Assembly: GCA_012960245.1 (NCBI GenBank)
Contig: DUBO01000050.1
Location: 140,159-204,158 of the forward strand
Length of the DNA: 64,000 bases
Reading direction: 5' to 3'
DNA from: Candidatus Binatota bacterium
GTDB lineage: Bacteria; Desulfobacterota; Binatia; UBA1149
Part shown: piece by piece, positions 8,800-17,823 of the stretch
Numbering within the stretch: the stretch's first letter is position 1
Layout: each line of letters opens with the position of its first letter
Program-made: the position numbers and the translations under genes
The notes under the pieces: model-generated
Database searches by the model: none
Told to the model about the DNA's origin: nothing
The model's input: only the letters and a program-made list of their open reading frames with translations

Positions 8800-10491
8800 T
8801 TGGCGGTACTGGCAGCGGTTGTCTGTCTGGCGTGTTATGCCGCGACCTATCGTTTCTACGCGGGCTATCTTTCCTCGCGCATTTTCTCGCTGCGCGCAGA
8901 TGTTGCGACTCCGGCCCACCAACTACGTGACGACATAGACTACGTACCCGCGCCGCGGGGCGTTCTCTTCGGCCATCATTTTGCTTCCATAACCGGCTTG
9001 TCGCCGATGCTCGGTCCGGCCATCGCCGTGATCTGGGGATGGCTGCCGGCCATGATCTGGGTAGTGGCGGGTTCGCTGTTTATAGGTTGCGTGCACGACA
9101 TGAGCGCTCTCGTGTTGTCGGTGCGGGCGCGCGGCTTGTCGGTGGGGGCCATTACCGAGGGCATCATCGGCGCGCGGGCCAAGACGATGTTTCACGTCGT
9201 CATCTTTTTTGGCGTGGCACTCGCCATGGGTGTGTTCGTGTCGATTCTCTGCGACCTGTTCATGCCCGGGGCTTACCCCCAGGCCGTGATGCCGTCGGCT
9301 GTTATCATGGCGCTGGCCGTGGTCACGGGCGTGGCTTCGTACAAGCGGGGTGTGTCGATGACCCGGCTCGCTACGGCAGCTTTCGTGATCACCTTGCTGG
9401 CCGTGTTCCTGGCGGCTACCAACGAGTGGCTGTCGCCGCAGTGGGACAGCCGCGGTGGCTGGGGAGCCCTGCTGCTGGCTTACGCTTTCGGTGCCTCGGT
9501 GCTGCCGGTCTGGCTGCTGCTGCAGCCGAGGGATTTTATCAACTCGCTGCTGCTGTATCTCGGCATGGGTCTTATGTACGGCGGTTTTTTTGTCCTCGCG
9601 CCCGAGTTTTCTTCGCCCGCGGTGGTGCTCAATCCCGAGGGAGCGCCGCCGATGTTTCCCTTCGTGTTCGTGGTCATCGCCTGTGGGGCGGTGTCCGGCT
9701 TTCACGGGCTGGTGGCCTCGGGAACGACCGCCAAGCAGCTCGACCGTGAAACCGACGCGCGGGCTATCGGCTACGGCGGCATGATGGGCGAGTCGTTGCT
9801 GGGCCTGATGGCGGTGCTGGCCTGCACGGCCGGCTTCAGCTCCGCGGGTTCCTGGCACGAGCACTACTCAAGCTGGGGGGCGGCCAATACCCTCGGCGGT
9901 AAGCTGGGCGTGTTCATAGAGGGCGGTGCACGTTTTGTTTCGACCCTCGGGCTGCCCTCTGAGTTGTCTACCGCGTTGATATCGGTAGTGGTGGTGTCGT
10001 TTGCTCTCACTACCCTCGACTCGGCTACGCGCCTGCTCAGGTACAACATTGCCGAAATGGGGCAGGGCTTCGGCGTGAAGCGCGAAAACCGTTTTGTGAC
10101 CTCGGCGTTGGCCGTGGTGGTGATAGGCTTCTTTGCCTTCTACGAGGTGGACGGCCAGCCGATGGGGCTCACCCTCTGGGGCCTGTTCGGTACCACCAAC
10201 CAGTTGCTCGCCAGCCTGACGCTTATCCTCGTGTCGTTGTACCTGTACCAGCGAGGCCGCAACCCGCTGGTCGCCGCCGTGCCCGCGGTCTTCATGACGA
10301 TTACGACCGTGGTGGCGATGGTGAACAATCTCGGTCGTTTCTACGACGCCGGCCAGCACCTGTTGTTCGCGGTCGGCCTGCTCCTGCTGCTGCTGGCCCT
10401 GGGCGTCGTGGGCGAGGGGCTGCTCGCGCTCAGGCGTGCAACCACTGCCAGGGCTGCCGGCCCGCCGCTCGACCGCCTCTCGGTATTCTGA
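8800..10491 (+). CDS. cstA: CstA-family carrier (carbon starvation protein A-like)
   Basis: A very hydrophobic 563-aa inner-membrane protein with more than a dozen predicted membrane segments. The CstA signature region is recognisable: YVPAPRGVLFGHHFASITG, followed by GPAIAVIWGWLPAMIWV and HDMSALVLSVRARG, and later GFHGLVASGTTAKQLD. CstA-type carriers take up peptides or pyruvate during starvation. It is shorter than E. coli CstA (about 700 aa) and belongs to the compact branch of the family. TTG start with GGGAGAAGGGG just upstream, 15 bases after the helicase gene. Substrate cannot be told from sequence. Confidence 0.9.
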   Translation: MAVLAAVVCLACYAATYRFYAGYLSSRIFSLRADVATPAHQLRDDIDYVPAPRGVLFGHHFASITGLSPMLGPAIAVIWGWLPAMIWVVAGSLFIGCVHDMSALVLSVRARGLSVGAITEGIIGARAKTMFHVVIFFGVALAMGVFVSILCDLFMPGAYPQAVMPSAVIMALAVVTGVASYKRGVSMTRLATAAFVITLLAVFLAATNEWLSPQWDSRGGWGALLLAYAFGASVLPVWLLLQPRDFINSLLLYLGMGLMYGGFFVLAPEFSSPAVVLNPEGAPPMFPFVFVVIACGAVSGFHGLVASGTTAKQLDRETDARAIGYGGMMGESLLGLMAVLACTAGFSSAGSWHEHYSSWGAANTLGGKLGVFIEGGARFVSTLGLPSELSTALISVVVVSFALTTLDSATRLLRYNIAEMGQGFGVKRENRFVTSALAVVVIGFFAFYEVDGQPMGLTLWGLFGTTNQLLASLTLILVSLYLYQRGRNPLVAAVPAVFMTITTVVAMVNNLGRFYDAGQHLLFAVGLLLLLLALGVVGEGLLALRRATTARAAGPPLDRLSVF

Positions 10492-10607
10492 GGGCAAGGC
10501 GCCCGACAGGGGCGAAGCGCACGGGGACGCCTCGCCATTCTGGAGAGGACGGTGTTGTGCGAAAACCATTGGCAGACGCGCCGTAGCCTGATAGGTTACG
10601 TCTGGAG

Positions 10608-11531
10608 ATGGCTTTGGACTCTTTTCCCGACGCGGTCCATAGCGTACCGCTTGCCAGTCAGGAAGCTTCCCCACGCAAAAGTTTTGCCCTTGACGAAGAG
10701 GGGCGCCGGCGCCTGGCTGAGGCCACGGCACCACGAGTAAACGAGGCTATCGAGGCGGGATCAGCCGATAATTATGGTCTTGACCTTGCCTTCCGCTCCC
10801 GCTCGGAACCGCTGTTCAAGTTTCTTTTTGACAACTACTGGCGGGTCGATCTGCAAGGGCTCGAAAACCTGCCCGAGCAGGGTGGCGCCATACTCGTGGG
10901 TAATCACTCGGGTGCGCTGCCCCTGGACGCGACCATGGTCTGCTACGCGCTGTCCAACGTCTGGAAGCCCGGCCGCGTGGTCCGGCCGCTCTTTGACGCT
11001 TTTGTAGAGGGCATGGGGCCGGTGGCGGACGCTTACCGAAAGATGGGCGGGGCGCCGGCTCGCTACGCGGTTGCCGACCAACTTCTCGGCCGTGGCGAAA
11101 TGCCCCTTATATTTCCCGAGGGCGTAAACGGTGTCGCCAAGCTCTTCGACGAGCGTTACAAGCTGCGTCGCTTTGCCACTTCGGCTGCCAGGCTCAGCCT
11201 GCGCCACCGTGTGCCCATCATTCCCTTTGCCGTCATCGGGGCGGAGGAAACCTACCCCGTCATCGGTCGCAGCAGGAGGCTGGGCCGTCTGCTCGGCGCG
11301 CCCTACATGCCCATCACCCCGCTGTTTCCACTGCTCGGCCTGGGTGGATTGTTGCCGCTGCCCACGCGTTGGACCCTGGTGTTCGGCAGGCGGATTTACC
11401 TCTACCGTGAGAATCGTTTTCGCGGTGAAGGCAGCACAGATTTTGACGCCATGTCGCAAAGGCTTCGGCGTACCGTGCAGGTGCTCATTCGCCGTAAGCT
11501 GGGCCAGCGCAAGTCGATCTTCCTTGGCTGA
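10608..11531 (+). CDS. Lysophospholipid acyltransferase family protein (LPLAT/MGAT-like)
   Basis: A 307-aa protein with the acyltransferase block GGAILVGNHSGALPLDATM (substituting for the H-x4-D motif of PlsC) and the later block LIFPEGVNG, the usual glycerol-phosphate-binding FPEG motif. These fit the LPLAT superfamily, more precisely the MGAT-like branch with an N-H-S-G motif instead of N-H-x4-D. The likely role is acyl transfer to a lysophospholipid or similar lipid at the inner membrane. ATG 10608 is the first in-frame start after an upstream in-frame stop at 10584. The next gene, an alkaline-phosphatase-fold lipoprotein, begins 28 bases downstream, so they may share an mRNA. Confidence 0.8.
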   Translation: MALDSFPDAVHSVPLASQEASPRKSFALDEEGRRRLAEATAPRVNEAIEAGSADNYGLDLAFRSRSEPLFKFLFDNYWRVDLQGLENLPEQGGAILVGNHSGALPLDATMVCYALSNVWKPGRVVRPLFDAFVEGMGPVADAYRKMGGAPARYAVADQLLGRGEMPLIFPEGVNGVAKLFDERYKLRRFATSAARLSLRHRVPIIPFAVIGAEETYPVIGRSRRLGRLLGAPYMPITPLFPLLGLGGLLPLPTRWTLVFGRRIYLYRENRFRGEGSTDFDAMSQRLRRTVQVLIRRKLGQRKSIFLG

Positions 11532-11559
11532 GCATCTTCGCTACCCATCGTCGCGACCA

Positions 11560-13071
11560 ATGACGGCCAACAGCATGGTTGTCGCGACAATACTGTTGCT
11601 CAGCGTCGCCGCCTGTCGCCCGTCTTCTACCGTTGCGCCTACTACTGTTACGCCCATGCCGGGCATACCGATACTGTTGCTGACCGTAGACGCGCTGCGG
11701 GCCGACCACCTGTCGATATACGGTTATCCGAGAGACACCGCTCCCGCGCTCAGTCGGTTGGCCGAGGACGCGGTTGTTTTTGAACGTGCGTTTACCCCCT
11801 GCCCCCGTACCAGCCCGGCCTTCGCGTCGTTGTTTACCGGAAAATATCCGCACGGCCACGGGCTGAGGCAACTGGGGCAGGAGCTGGCCGGCGATAATCT
11901 CACCCTGGCCGAATTGCTCGCGGAGGCTGGTTACAGCAGTCGCGGATTCGTGAGCAGCACGGTGCTGGTCGGCCAACTCTCGGGTCTTGACCAGGGCTTT
12001 GATGCCTGGGATGACCTGCTGCCGGCGCGCGAACGCAACCGTGAGAACTATCAGCGCATCGCGGCCGAGACCGTGGCCAGCGTCTCCCGCGAGCTGGACG
12101 GGGGGTGGCAACCCGGTTTTCTTTTTCTGCACCTCATCGATCCGCACGGACCCTACGCAGCACCCGAGCCGCGTAGCTTTGCGCCCGGCCCGGCGGCGTC
12201 TGCCTCCGGGCTGTTCGAGCCCTCGCTGGTACCCGAATACCAACGGCTCGACCAACGGCCGCGCCTGCGTGATTACATCGACGCCTACGATGCCGAGATA
12301 AGTTATGCCGATGCCTGGCTGGGGCGCTTGCTTGAGAGGCTGCGGCAGACCGACCTCTACGACAGGGCGTTGATAGTGGTCACGGCCGATCACGGCGAGG
12401 CATTCGGCGAACACGGTTCCTGGTTCAGGCACGGGGCGACACTGCACGAAGAGTCGACCAGGGTGCCGTTGCTGATTAAGCTGCCCGCCGGCCCGCGCGC
12501 CGCGGCGCCCGCGCGGGTGACGGCAGCGGTATCATTGGTAGACCTGCTTCCCACCCTGCTCGACTACGCGGGGGTGTCGCCACCACCCGGCCTGCACGGT
12601 AGCAGCTTGCGGGGCCTGCTCGAGGGTGACTCGCAAAGCTCCCGCGCCGTGTTTTCTACCCGGACAGGGAGGACCATCAAGTGGGCAGCCCACACCCGCC
12701 AGGGCACACTGCTGGCGTCGGACTGCCCCGGCGGTGACCCCGGGCTGTGCGCGTGGAGTTGGTTCGACGCCGCCGACGCTGACAGCCGCGACGGCTTGCC
12801 GGCCGCCAGCGCTCCAGCGGGCACGGCCGAAAAACTGCGCGACTTCGTTACCCGCTCGCGAGCAGCCACACTGTCGTTCGCTGTAGCGAGGCGCTATCGT
12901 CCGTCGGACAGGGATTTTGTTGGGAGCTTCATGCAGGAGCACAACCGCGGCGAGGCTGGCCTGGACAGGCAGCAGCGACTCGCACTCGAGGAGCTGGGCT
13001 ACCTGCAACCCCTCGCCGACGATGAGCCCCCTGCCGGCCGGAAGCCGTCCGAGCAGGATCACAGGAGGTAA
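11560..13071 (+). CDS. Sulfatase/alkaline-phosphatase-superfamily lipoprotein with Thr nucleophile
   Basis: A 503-aa protein with a lipoprotein signal (LLLSVAAC, Cys19) and a PF00884 hydrolase domain: VDALRADHLSIYGY gives the first metal aspartate (Asp44), TADHGEAFGEHGSW gives the second metal site, and LHEESTRVPLLIKLP follows. At the nucleophile position, true sulfatases have C/S-x-P-x-R; here the sequence is PRTSPAFASLFTG, so Thr84 occupies the nucleophile site and the Arg is absent. This excludes formylglycine activation and points to a phosphotransferase or phosphodiesterase-like activity, as in phosphoethanolamine transferase relatives. Substrate unknown. The stop codon overlaps the next start (TAATG). 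Confidence 0.8.
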   Translation: MTANSMVVATILLLSVAACRPSSTVAPTTVTPMPGIPILLLTVDALRADHLSIYGYPRDTAPALSRLAEDAVVFERAFTPCPRTSPAFASLFTGKYPHGHGLRQLGQELAGDNLTLAELLAEAGYSSRGFVSSTVLVGQLSGLDQGFDAWDDLLPARERNRENYQRIAAETVASVSRELDGGWQPGFLFLHLIDPHGPYAAPEPRSFAPGPAASASGLFEPSLVPEYQRLDQRPRLRDYIDAYDAEISYADAWLGRLLERLRQTDLYDRALIVVTADHGEAFGEHGSWFRHGATLHEESTRVPLLIKLPAGPRAAAPARVTAAVSLVDLLPTLLDYAGVSPPPGLHGSSLRGLLEGDSQSSRAVFSTRTGRTIKWAAHTRQGTLLASDCPGGDPGLCAWSWFDAADADSRDGLPAASAPAGTAEKLRDFVTRSRAATLSFAVARRYRPSDRDFVGSFMQEHNRGEAGLDRQQRLALEELGYLQPLADDEPPAGRKPSEQDHRR

Positions 13072-13289
13072 TGACTACCGTGGCAGTAACGCTTTATGTA
13101 AAGACCGGGTGTCCGTACTGCTCGGCCCTGCGCGGCCGCCTGCAGGCCGAGGGAAAGCCGTTCTCGGAGATAAATGTACTCGATCAACCAGAGCGCGTGC
13201 CCGAGTTACTTAAGCTGAGTGGCGGTGAGCGTATAGTGCCGGTGCTTGTAGACGGGGGCCGCGTGGAGGTAGCCCCCGAGGGGGGTTGA
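13071..13289 (+). CDS. UXX-star/glutaredoxin-like small thiol protein (Cys form)
   Basis: A 72-aa thioredoxin-fold protein: VTLYVKTGCPYCSALRGRL carries a glutaredoxin CPYC motif, ERIVPVLVDGG contains the cis-proline, and it ends abruptly after VEVAPEGG. That short ending resembles the 'UXX-star' (seleno)protein family, in which the first cysteine is often selenocysteine; here it is Cys. It probably reduces disulfides or peroxides in the cytoplasm. Preceded by AGGAGGTA and overlapping the stop of the upstream gene by one base, so it is translationally coupled. A standard glutaredoxin is the alternative reading. Confidence 0.8.
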   Translation: MTTVAVTLYVKTGCPYCSALRGRLQAEGKPFSEINVLDQPERVPELLKLSGGERIVPVLVDGGRVEVAPEGG

Positions 13290-13472
13290 GGGTTTTAGAA
13301 CGCGGCCGTGTGCCGCATAATCCAACTACTATTTCCGTCCCGGCCGTTGGCTTGGGGCTCGGCCCCGGGCCGCCTCCGCGGGCACGAAAATTGCCGGTAA
13401 TTTGTTTGCATAAAAGTCTTGCTAAGCGGCCTCAACCCGTTGTAGTGTTCGAGTCAAGCATGGAATTTATCG

Positions 13473-13769
13473 ATGAGGGGTATAAGGCAATTTCTTCGCC
13501 TCGGTGACCGCGTCTGGCAGGAGTACCGGGAGGATTGGGGTAACGGCGTGGTCGTCGAGGTCATGACCTCAACGATAATCGGCGGCACCTGCCTGGTGCG
13601 CATTCTCTTCGAAGACGGTCAGCAGCGTACCTTCAACAACGACCTTAACAGCGAGATGTGTTGCGCCCGCATGGGCATGTGCAGGGAGCACGTTCTCGGT
13701 CGGGGCCGCGATCGCAGCGACAGCCGCAGGCCGGTCACCCGCCAGTTAACGGCCGCAGAGCTTGGCTGA
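13473..13769 (+). CDS. DUF3553-like small protein
   Basis: A 98-aa protein. The segment LRLGDRVWQEYREDWGNGVVVEV, then LVRILFEDGQQRTF, matches the short SH3-like DUF3553 pattern ('GDRV...WG.G.V.EV...V.FEDG.....'), known as a free-standing protein and as a tail of UvrD-type helicases. Function is not established. A Cys-rich stretch (SEMCCARMGMC, three cysteines) follows, then a basic tail. The ATG start overlaps nothing; the 183-base gap upstream is AT-richer than its surroundings (near 13390-13420) and may hold a promoter, but I cannot name convincing boxes. Confidence 0.6.
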   Translation: MRGIRQFLRLGDRVWQEYREDWGNGVVVEVMTSTIIGGTCLVRILFEDGQQRTFNNDLNSEMCCARMGMCREHVLGRGRDRSDSRRPVTRQLTAAELG

Positions 13770-13796
13770 GAGCTCCTTTCTATAGACCGCCGGCGG

Positions 13797-14066
13797 TCAG
13801 TCTTCAGTATCAGCCTGGGCAGTGTTGTCGGCGGCTCCAGCCGGGGCTGCCGTGTCGCTTGATCGGCTGTCTTCGGCCGGTAGCGGCTTGCCCCAGGGGT
13901 CGGTGGGAGCGATGCCTATCTTGTCGAGCGTAGCCAGGGTGTCCGTGTTGACCCATTCCGTTCCCATAACGCAGGGCCTGGGCTGACCGTTCTCGTCAAC
14001 GGTCGACGGGCCGGCGACATTGAAGTCCAATTGCATTCTCTTTGCCACGGTCGAGTACCCTGCCAC
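13797..14066 (-). CDS. Small hypothetical protein
   Basis: An 89-aa reading frame on the minus strand between two plus-strand genes. Codons show the G/C-ending third positions of real genes in this window, and the translation is compositionally ordinary: an N-terminal part with TEWVNTDTLATLDKIGIAPTD and an Ala/Asp-rich tail (SSDTAAPAGAADNTAQADTED). I do not recognise a family. The GTG start at 14066 or ATG at 14036 are both possible. It could be a spurious antisense frame. Confidence 0.4.
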   Translation of the reverse strand: MAGYSTVAKRMQLDFNVAGPSTVDENGQPRPCVMGTEWVNTDTLATLDKIGIAPTDPWGKPLPAEDSRSSDTAAPAGAADNTAQADTED

Positions 14067-14139
14067 GGATACGACCGAGTTGCCAGCCTGCCGTTAAGTT
14101 GATATCGCTGCTCTTTCGGCCCTCCTGCGGCTAAAGGCG

Positions 14140-16893
14140 ATGGACTACAAGGACACACTCAACCTCCCGAGCACTTCGTTTCCCATGCGTGCCAAGTTGC
14201 CACAGCGGGAGCCCGAGTTGCTCAAGCGTTGGCAGGAGGAGGGGCTCTGGCAGCAGATGCGACAGCTGCGGGAGGGCTCCACGCCCTTCCTGTTTCATGA
14301 CGGTCCGCCTTACGCCAACGGTAACATCCACGCGGGCCATGTTCTGAACAAGGTGCTCAAGGACATAGTGGTCAAGTATCGGCACCTTGCCGGCTTCCGG
14401 GTCTCGTTTCGTCCCGGCTGGGACTGCCACGGATTGCCCATAGAGCTGGAGGTCGAGAAAAAACTCGGCCGCAAGAAGAGAGCGGATACCAGCCGCGTTG
14501 AAGTACGGCAGCTGTGCAGGGATTACGCCCTGGACTGCGTTGACCGCCAGCGCGAAGACTTCAAGCGCCTGGGCATACAGGCCGACTGGGACAATCCGTA
14601 CCTTACACTGGACAAGGCCTACGAGGCTGACGAACTGCGCGAGCTTGCACACCTGGCTGACTCGGGTGCGTTGTATCACGGGAGGCGTCCGGTCCACTGG
14701 TGCTCATCCTGCCGCACTGCCCTGGCCGAGGCCGAGGTCGAGTATTCGGATCACAGTTCGAGGTCGGTTTATGTTCGCTTTGCGTTTGCCGGTGCGACCG
14801 GTGACTTGCAGGCGCTGGTCGAAGAGGGGCTGGGCGTTGCCATCTGGACCACCACGCCGTGGACCTTGCCCGCCAACCTCGCCATCTGCGTGAACCCCGG
14901 TTTTGATTACGTCGTCGTAGACGCGCCCGGCGGCCCCCTGCTGGTCGCCGAGGGCATGCTCGAGCAGTTACGCGAGGTGTTGGGCCTGGGTGCCACGCGC
15001 GCCACCATCGCCGGCCGCGAACTGGAGGGCATGACGGCTCGCCATCCCTGGCTGGACCGGGATTCGCTGCTCGTGCTCGGCGACCACGTGACCCTGGAGG
15101 CCGGAACCGGCTGCGTGCACACGGCCCCCGGGCACGGCCACGACGACTACGTGGTAGGCCGTCGTTATGGGCTGGAGGTCTACGCGCCGGTAGACGCTGC
15201 CGGTTGTTTTACCTCCGAGCTACCCGAGCTGGAGGGCAAGCACGTCTTCAGCGTCGATGACACGGTGGTCGAGATCCTGCAGGCTGCCGGCGCCCTGCTG
15301 GCCGAAGAAACCATACAGCACAGTTATCCGCACTGCTGGCGCTGCCGGCGACCGATAATATTCAGGGCCACCGACCAGTGGTTCGTGTCGATGGACAGTA
15401 TTCGCGAGCGCGCTCTCGAATGCGTGGACGAGGTGAAGTGGATACCGTCGTGGGGACGGGATCGCATACACGGCATGATAGCCGGCCGACCTGACTGGTG
15501 CCTGTCGCGACAACGGGCCTGGGGCGTACCGGTTCCCGCCCTGCACTGCACTGATTGCGGGCAGGCCACCTGTGACGGCGATGTCGTCAGGCACGTGGCC
15601 GATCTCTTCGAGGAGGAGGGCTCTGACGCTTGGTTTACGCGGGACATCGAGGACCTGCTTCCCGCGGGCTTCGCCTGCCCGTCCTGCTCGGGCACGAACT
15701 TTGAGCGCGACAACGACATCCTCGACGTATGGTTTGATTCGGGCTCGAGCTTCTCCTCGGTGATGGAGCGCGACCACGGCGAGGGGACCGTTTCGGACCT
15801 GTACCTCGAGGGAAGCGACCAGCACCGGGGCTGGTTTCATTCTTCCTTACTCACCAGCGTGGCCACGCGCGACCGTGCGCCTTACCGCGCGGTGTTGACG
15901 CACGGCTTCCTGCTCGACGGAAAAGGTCGCAAGCAGTCCAAGTCGCTCGGTAACGTGGTCGAGCCGGCCAAGGTACTCAAGCAGTACGGCGCTGACATCA
16001 TGCGCTTGTGGGTTTCGTCGGAGGACTACCGCGACGACGTGAGCCTGTCGGATGAAATCCTCAAGCGGGTCTCCGACTCCTACCGCAGGATACGCAACAC
16101 TGCGCGCAACCTGCTGGGGAACCTGCACGATTTTGACCCCGTGGCCGACGCCGTTGCCTGGGACGACATGGACGATCTCGACCGCTGGGTGCTGGCGGAG
16201 CTGCACGGTTTCGTGGACCGTTGCCGGGGGGCTTACGAGGGCTGTGAATTTCACGTCGTCTACCGCGAACTCAACAATTTCTGCAGCGTCGAGCTGAGCT
16301 CCCAGTACTTCGACATCGTCAAGGACCGGCTCTATTGCGGGGGACGCGATTCGCGCGAGCGGCGCAGCGCGCAGACCGCTATGCGCTCTGTGCTGGAAAC
16401 CCTTACAGTGCTGGTTGCTCCGGTGTTGTCGTTTACTGCCGAAGAGATATGGGGCCAGATCCCGGGCAACGATGACGCGGCGAGCGTTTTCATGCAGGAT
16501 TTTCCCGTGCCTGACGAGAACTGGAACAACGAGATGCTGCTCATGCGCTGGCAGGCCACCTGGACGGCGCGGGCAGCCGTGACGCGCGCGCTGGAAGAGA
16601 AACGCCAGGCCGGCGATATCGGTCACTCGCTCGACGCGAGCGTGGTGCTGGCGGTGCCGTCCGCCGACTTCGAGTTGCTTGAGCAGGTTGGCGAAGAAAC
16701 CCTGGCCGCGGTGATCATCGTATCGCAACTGGAGTTGATCCGTTCGGATGGAGACGACACGCGGGTGGAAGTGGCCGCGGCGCGAGGTGGCAAGTGCGCC
16801 CGCTGCTGGAATTACGATGAGCTGGTAGACGAGGGTGACGACACGAAGTTGTTGTGTGGTCGTTGCGGCGATGTGGTCGCCTCGATCGGATGA
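14140..16893 (+). CDS. ileS: Isoleucyl-tRNA synthetase
   Basis: IleRS charges tRNA-Ile in the cytoplasm. The class I motifs are present: GPPYANGNIHAGHVLNK (HIGH as HAGH) near residue 57 and GKGRKQSKSLGN (KMSKS as KQSKS) near residue 600. The editing domain contains WTTTPWTLPANLA, and the C-terminus has the zinc-finger pairs CARCWNY and CGRCGD typical of bacterial type IleRS. Length 917 aa is normal (E. coli about 938). The ATG at 14140 starts the usual MDYKDTLNLP N-terminus. Its stop overlaps the lspA start (ATGA), the familiar ileS-lspA arrangement. Confidence 0.97.
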   Translation: MDYKDTLNLPSTSFPMRAKLPQREPELLKRWQEEGLWQQMRQLREGSTPFLFHDGPPYANGNIHAGHVLNKVLKDIVVKYRHLAGFRVSFRPGWDCHGLPIELEVEKKLGRKKRADTSRVEVRQLCRDYALDCVDRQREDFKRLGIQADWDNPYLTLDKAYEADELRELAHLADSGALYHGRRPVHWCSSCRTALAEAEVEYSDHSSRSVYVRFAFAGATGDLQALVEEGLGVAIWTTTPWTLPANLAICVNPGFDYVVVDAPGGPLLVAEGMLEQLREVLGLGATRATIAGRELEGMTARHPWLDRDSLLVLGDHVTLEAGTGCVHTAPGHGHDDYVVGRRYGLEVYAPVDAAGCFTSELPELEGKHVFSVDDTVVEILQAAGALLAEETIQHSYPHCWRCRRPIIFRATDQWFVSMDSIRERALECVDEVKWIPSWGRDRIHGMIAGRPDWCLSRQRAWGVPVPALHCTDCGQATCDGDVVRHVADLFEEEGSDAWFTRDIEDLLPAGFACPSCSGTNFERDNDILDVWFDSGSSFSSVMERDHGEGTVSDLYLEGSDQHRGWFHSSLLTSVATRDRAPYRAVLTHGFLLDGKGRKQSKSLGNVVEPAKVLKQYGADIMRLWVSSEDYRDDVSLSDEILKRVSDSYRRIRNTARNLLGNLHDFDPVADAVAWDDMDDLDRWVLAELHGFVDRCRGAYEGCEFHVVYRELNNFCSVELSSQYFDIVKDRLYCGGRDSRERRSAQTAMRSVLETLTVLVAPVLSFTAEEIWGQIPGNDDAASVFMQDFPVPDENWNNEMLLMRWQATWTARAAVTRALEEKRQAGDIGHSLDASVVLAVPSADFELLEQVGEETLAAVIIVSQLELIRSDGDDTRVEVAAARGGKCARCWNYDELVDEGDDTKLLCGRCGDVVASIG

Positions 16894-17366
16894 CTGCCCG
16901 CGCCGTCGGCTTGTTGGCCGCAACCGTCCTGCTGCTCGACCGCCTGACCAAGATGCTACTGCTCGAGTATCTTCCGCGCGGCGGCTACGTCGAAGTCATC
17001 CCCGGTTTCTTCTCGCTTGTCCACGTTCGCAACACCGGCGCTGCCTTCGGCTTGCTGGCCCACGACGGCTGGACCTGGCGCAGCGTTCTGCTGTCGGTAG
17101 TGGCCGCGGCGGCCGTGATCGGCTTGGGCTGGCTGGTTTCCAAGGTGCCCGTGGAGCGCAGGGCCTACAGGGCATCGCTGGCGGCCATCATGGGTGGCGC
17201 GTTGGGAAACCTCTGGGACAGGGTCGCGCACGGCGCGGTACTCGATTTTGCAGACTTCTACCTGGGCGCGTGGCACTGGCCGGCCTTCAACGTGGCCGAC
17301 AGTGCCATCAGCGTGGGCGTGGTGGTGCTGCTTTGGTGTACCTGGCGCGAAGGACCGACTGCCTGA
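16890..17366 (+). CDS. lspA: Lipoprotein signal peptidase
   Basis: LspA is an inner-membrane aspartyl protease that cleaves prolipoprotein signal peptides. The 158-aa protein has four hydrophobic segments and the family motifs VRNTGAAFGLL, GGALGNLWDRV and FNVADSAIS, which bear the catalytic aspartates. ATG 16890 overlaps the ileS stop by four bases and fits the family N-terminus better than the longer frame starting at 16854. It serves the many lipoproteins encoded in this window, including the two genes immediately downstream. Confidence 0.95.
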   Translation: MTARAVGLLAATVLLLDRLTKMLLLEYLPRGGYVEVIPGFFSLVHVRNTGAAFGLLAHDGWTWRSVLLSVVAAAAVIGLGWLVSKVPVERRAYRASLAAIMGGALGNLWDRVAHGAVLDFADFYLGAWHWPAFNVADSAISVGVVVLLWCTWREGPTA

Positions 17367-17496
17367 TCTACTGGTGCGCCCGGCCCCCGGCGTCACTCCA
17401 GCGGGAAGGGCTGTTGACGATCCGGGCTTCGGCTGGAACCATGTGCACAGGGCGCTCGGCCAGAGTGTCGCCCTTTTGTCACCATTGGAGGAAAAT

Positions 17497-17823
17497 ATGT
17501 ACACAGGAAAATTTGCAGCCTTTTCATTGGCGATGGTCTTTGTCGCCGCCTGCGCGTCGGGCCCTCTTACCCAGCGCGAAAAAGGGACCATCACCGGGGC
17601 GCTGCTGGGAGCGGGGACCGGTGCCATCATCGGTAACCAGGGTGGCAACGCAGCCGAGGGTGCGGCCATCGGGGCTGCGCTCGGGGCGCTGAGCGGGGCC
17701 AGGGCCGGTGATCAGCAGCAGCGACAGAGCGAGGATCTCGACGGGCTTGAGCGCAAGCTGGACGAGCAGGAGCGCGAAATCGAAAACCAGAAACGCCAGA
17801 TAGAAGAGCTGGAGGCGCGATGA
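17497..17823 (+). CDS. Glycine-zipper lipoprotein
   Basis: A 108-aa lipoprotein (lipobox FVAAC, Cys19). After the lipid anchor it has TGALLGAGTGAIIGNQGGN followed by AAIGAALGALSGARAGD, a glycine-zipper pattern (OmpA/YMGG-like) that inserts in or packs against membranes, and then a charged coiled coil (LERKLDEQEREIENQKRQ). Good ribosome-binding site (GGAGGA, 17487-17492). It shares its whole zipper region with the next gene and overlaps it by four bases (ATGA), so the pair looks like a tandem duplication in which this copy lost or never gained the OmpA domain. Confidence 0.85.
   Translation: MYTGKFAAFSLAMVFVAACASGPLTQREKGTITGALLGAGTGAIIGNQGGNAAEGAAIGAALGALSGARAGDQQQRQSEDLDGLERKLDEQEREIENQKRQIEELEAR

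Noticed and set aside
13286..13507. 73-residue frame after the UXX-star-like gene
   Set aside because: Low-complexity Pro/Gly/Leu translation, crosses an AT-rich probable promoter, no family resemblance and no ribosome-binding site.
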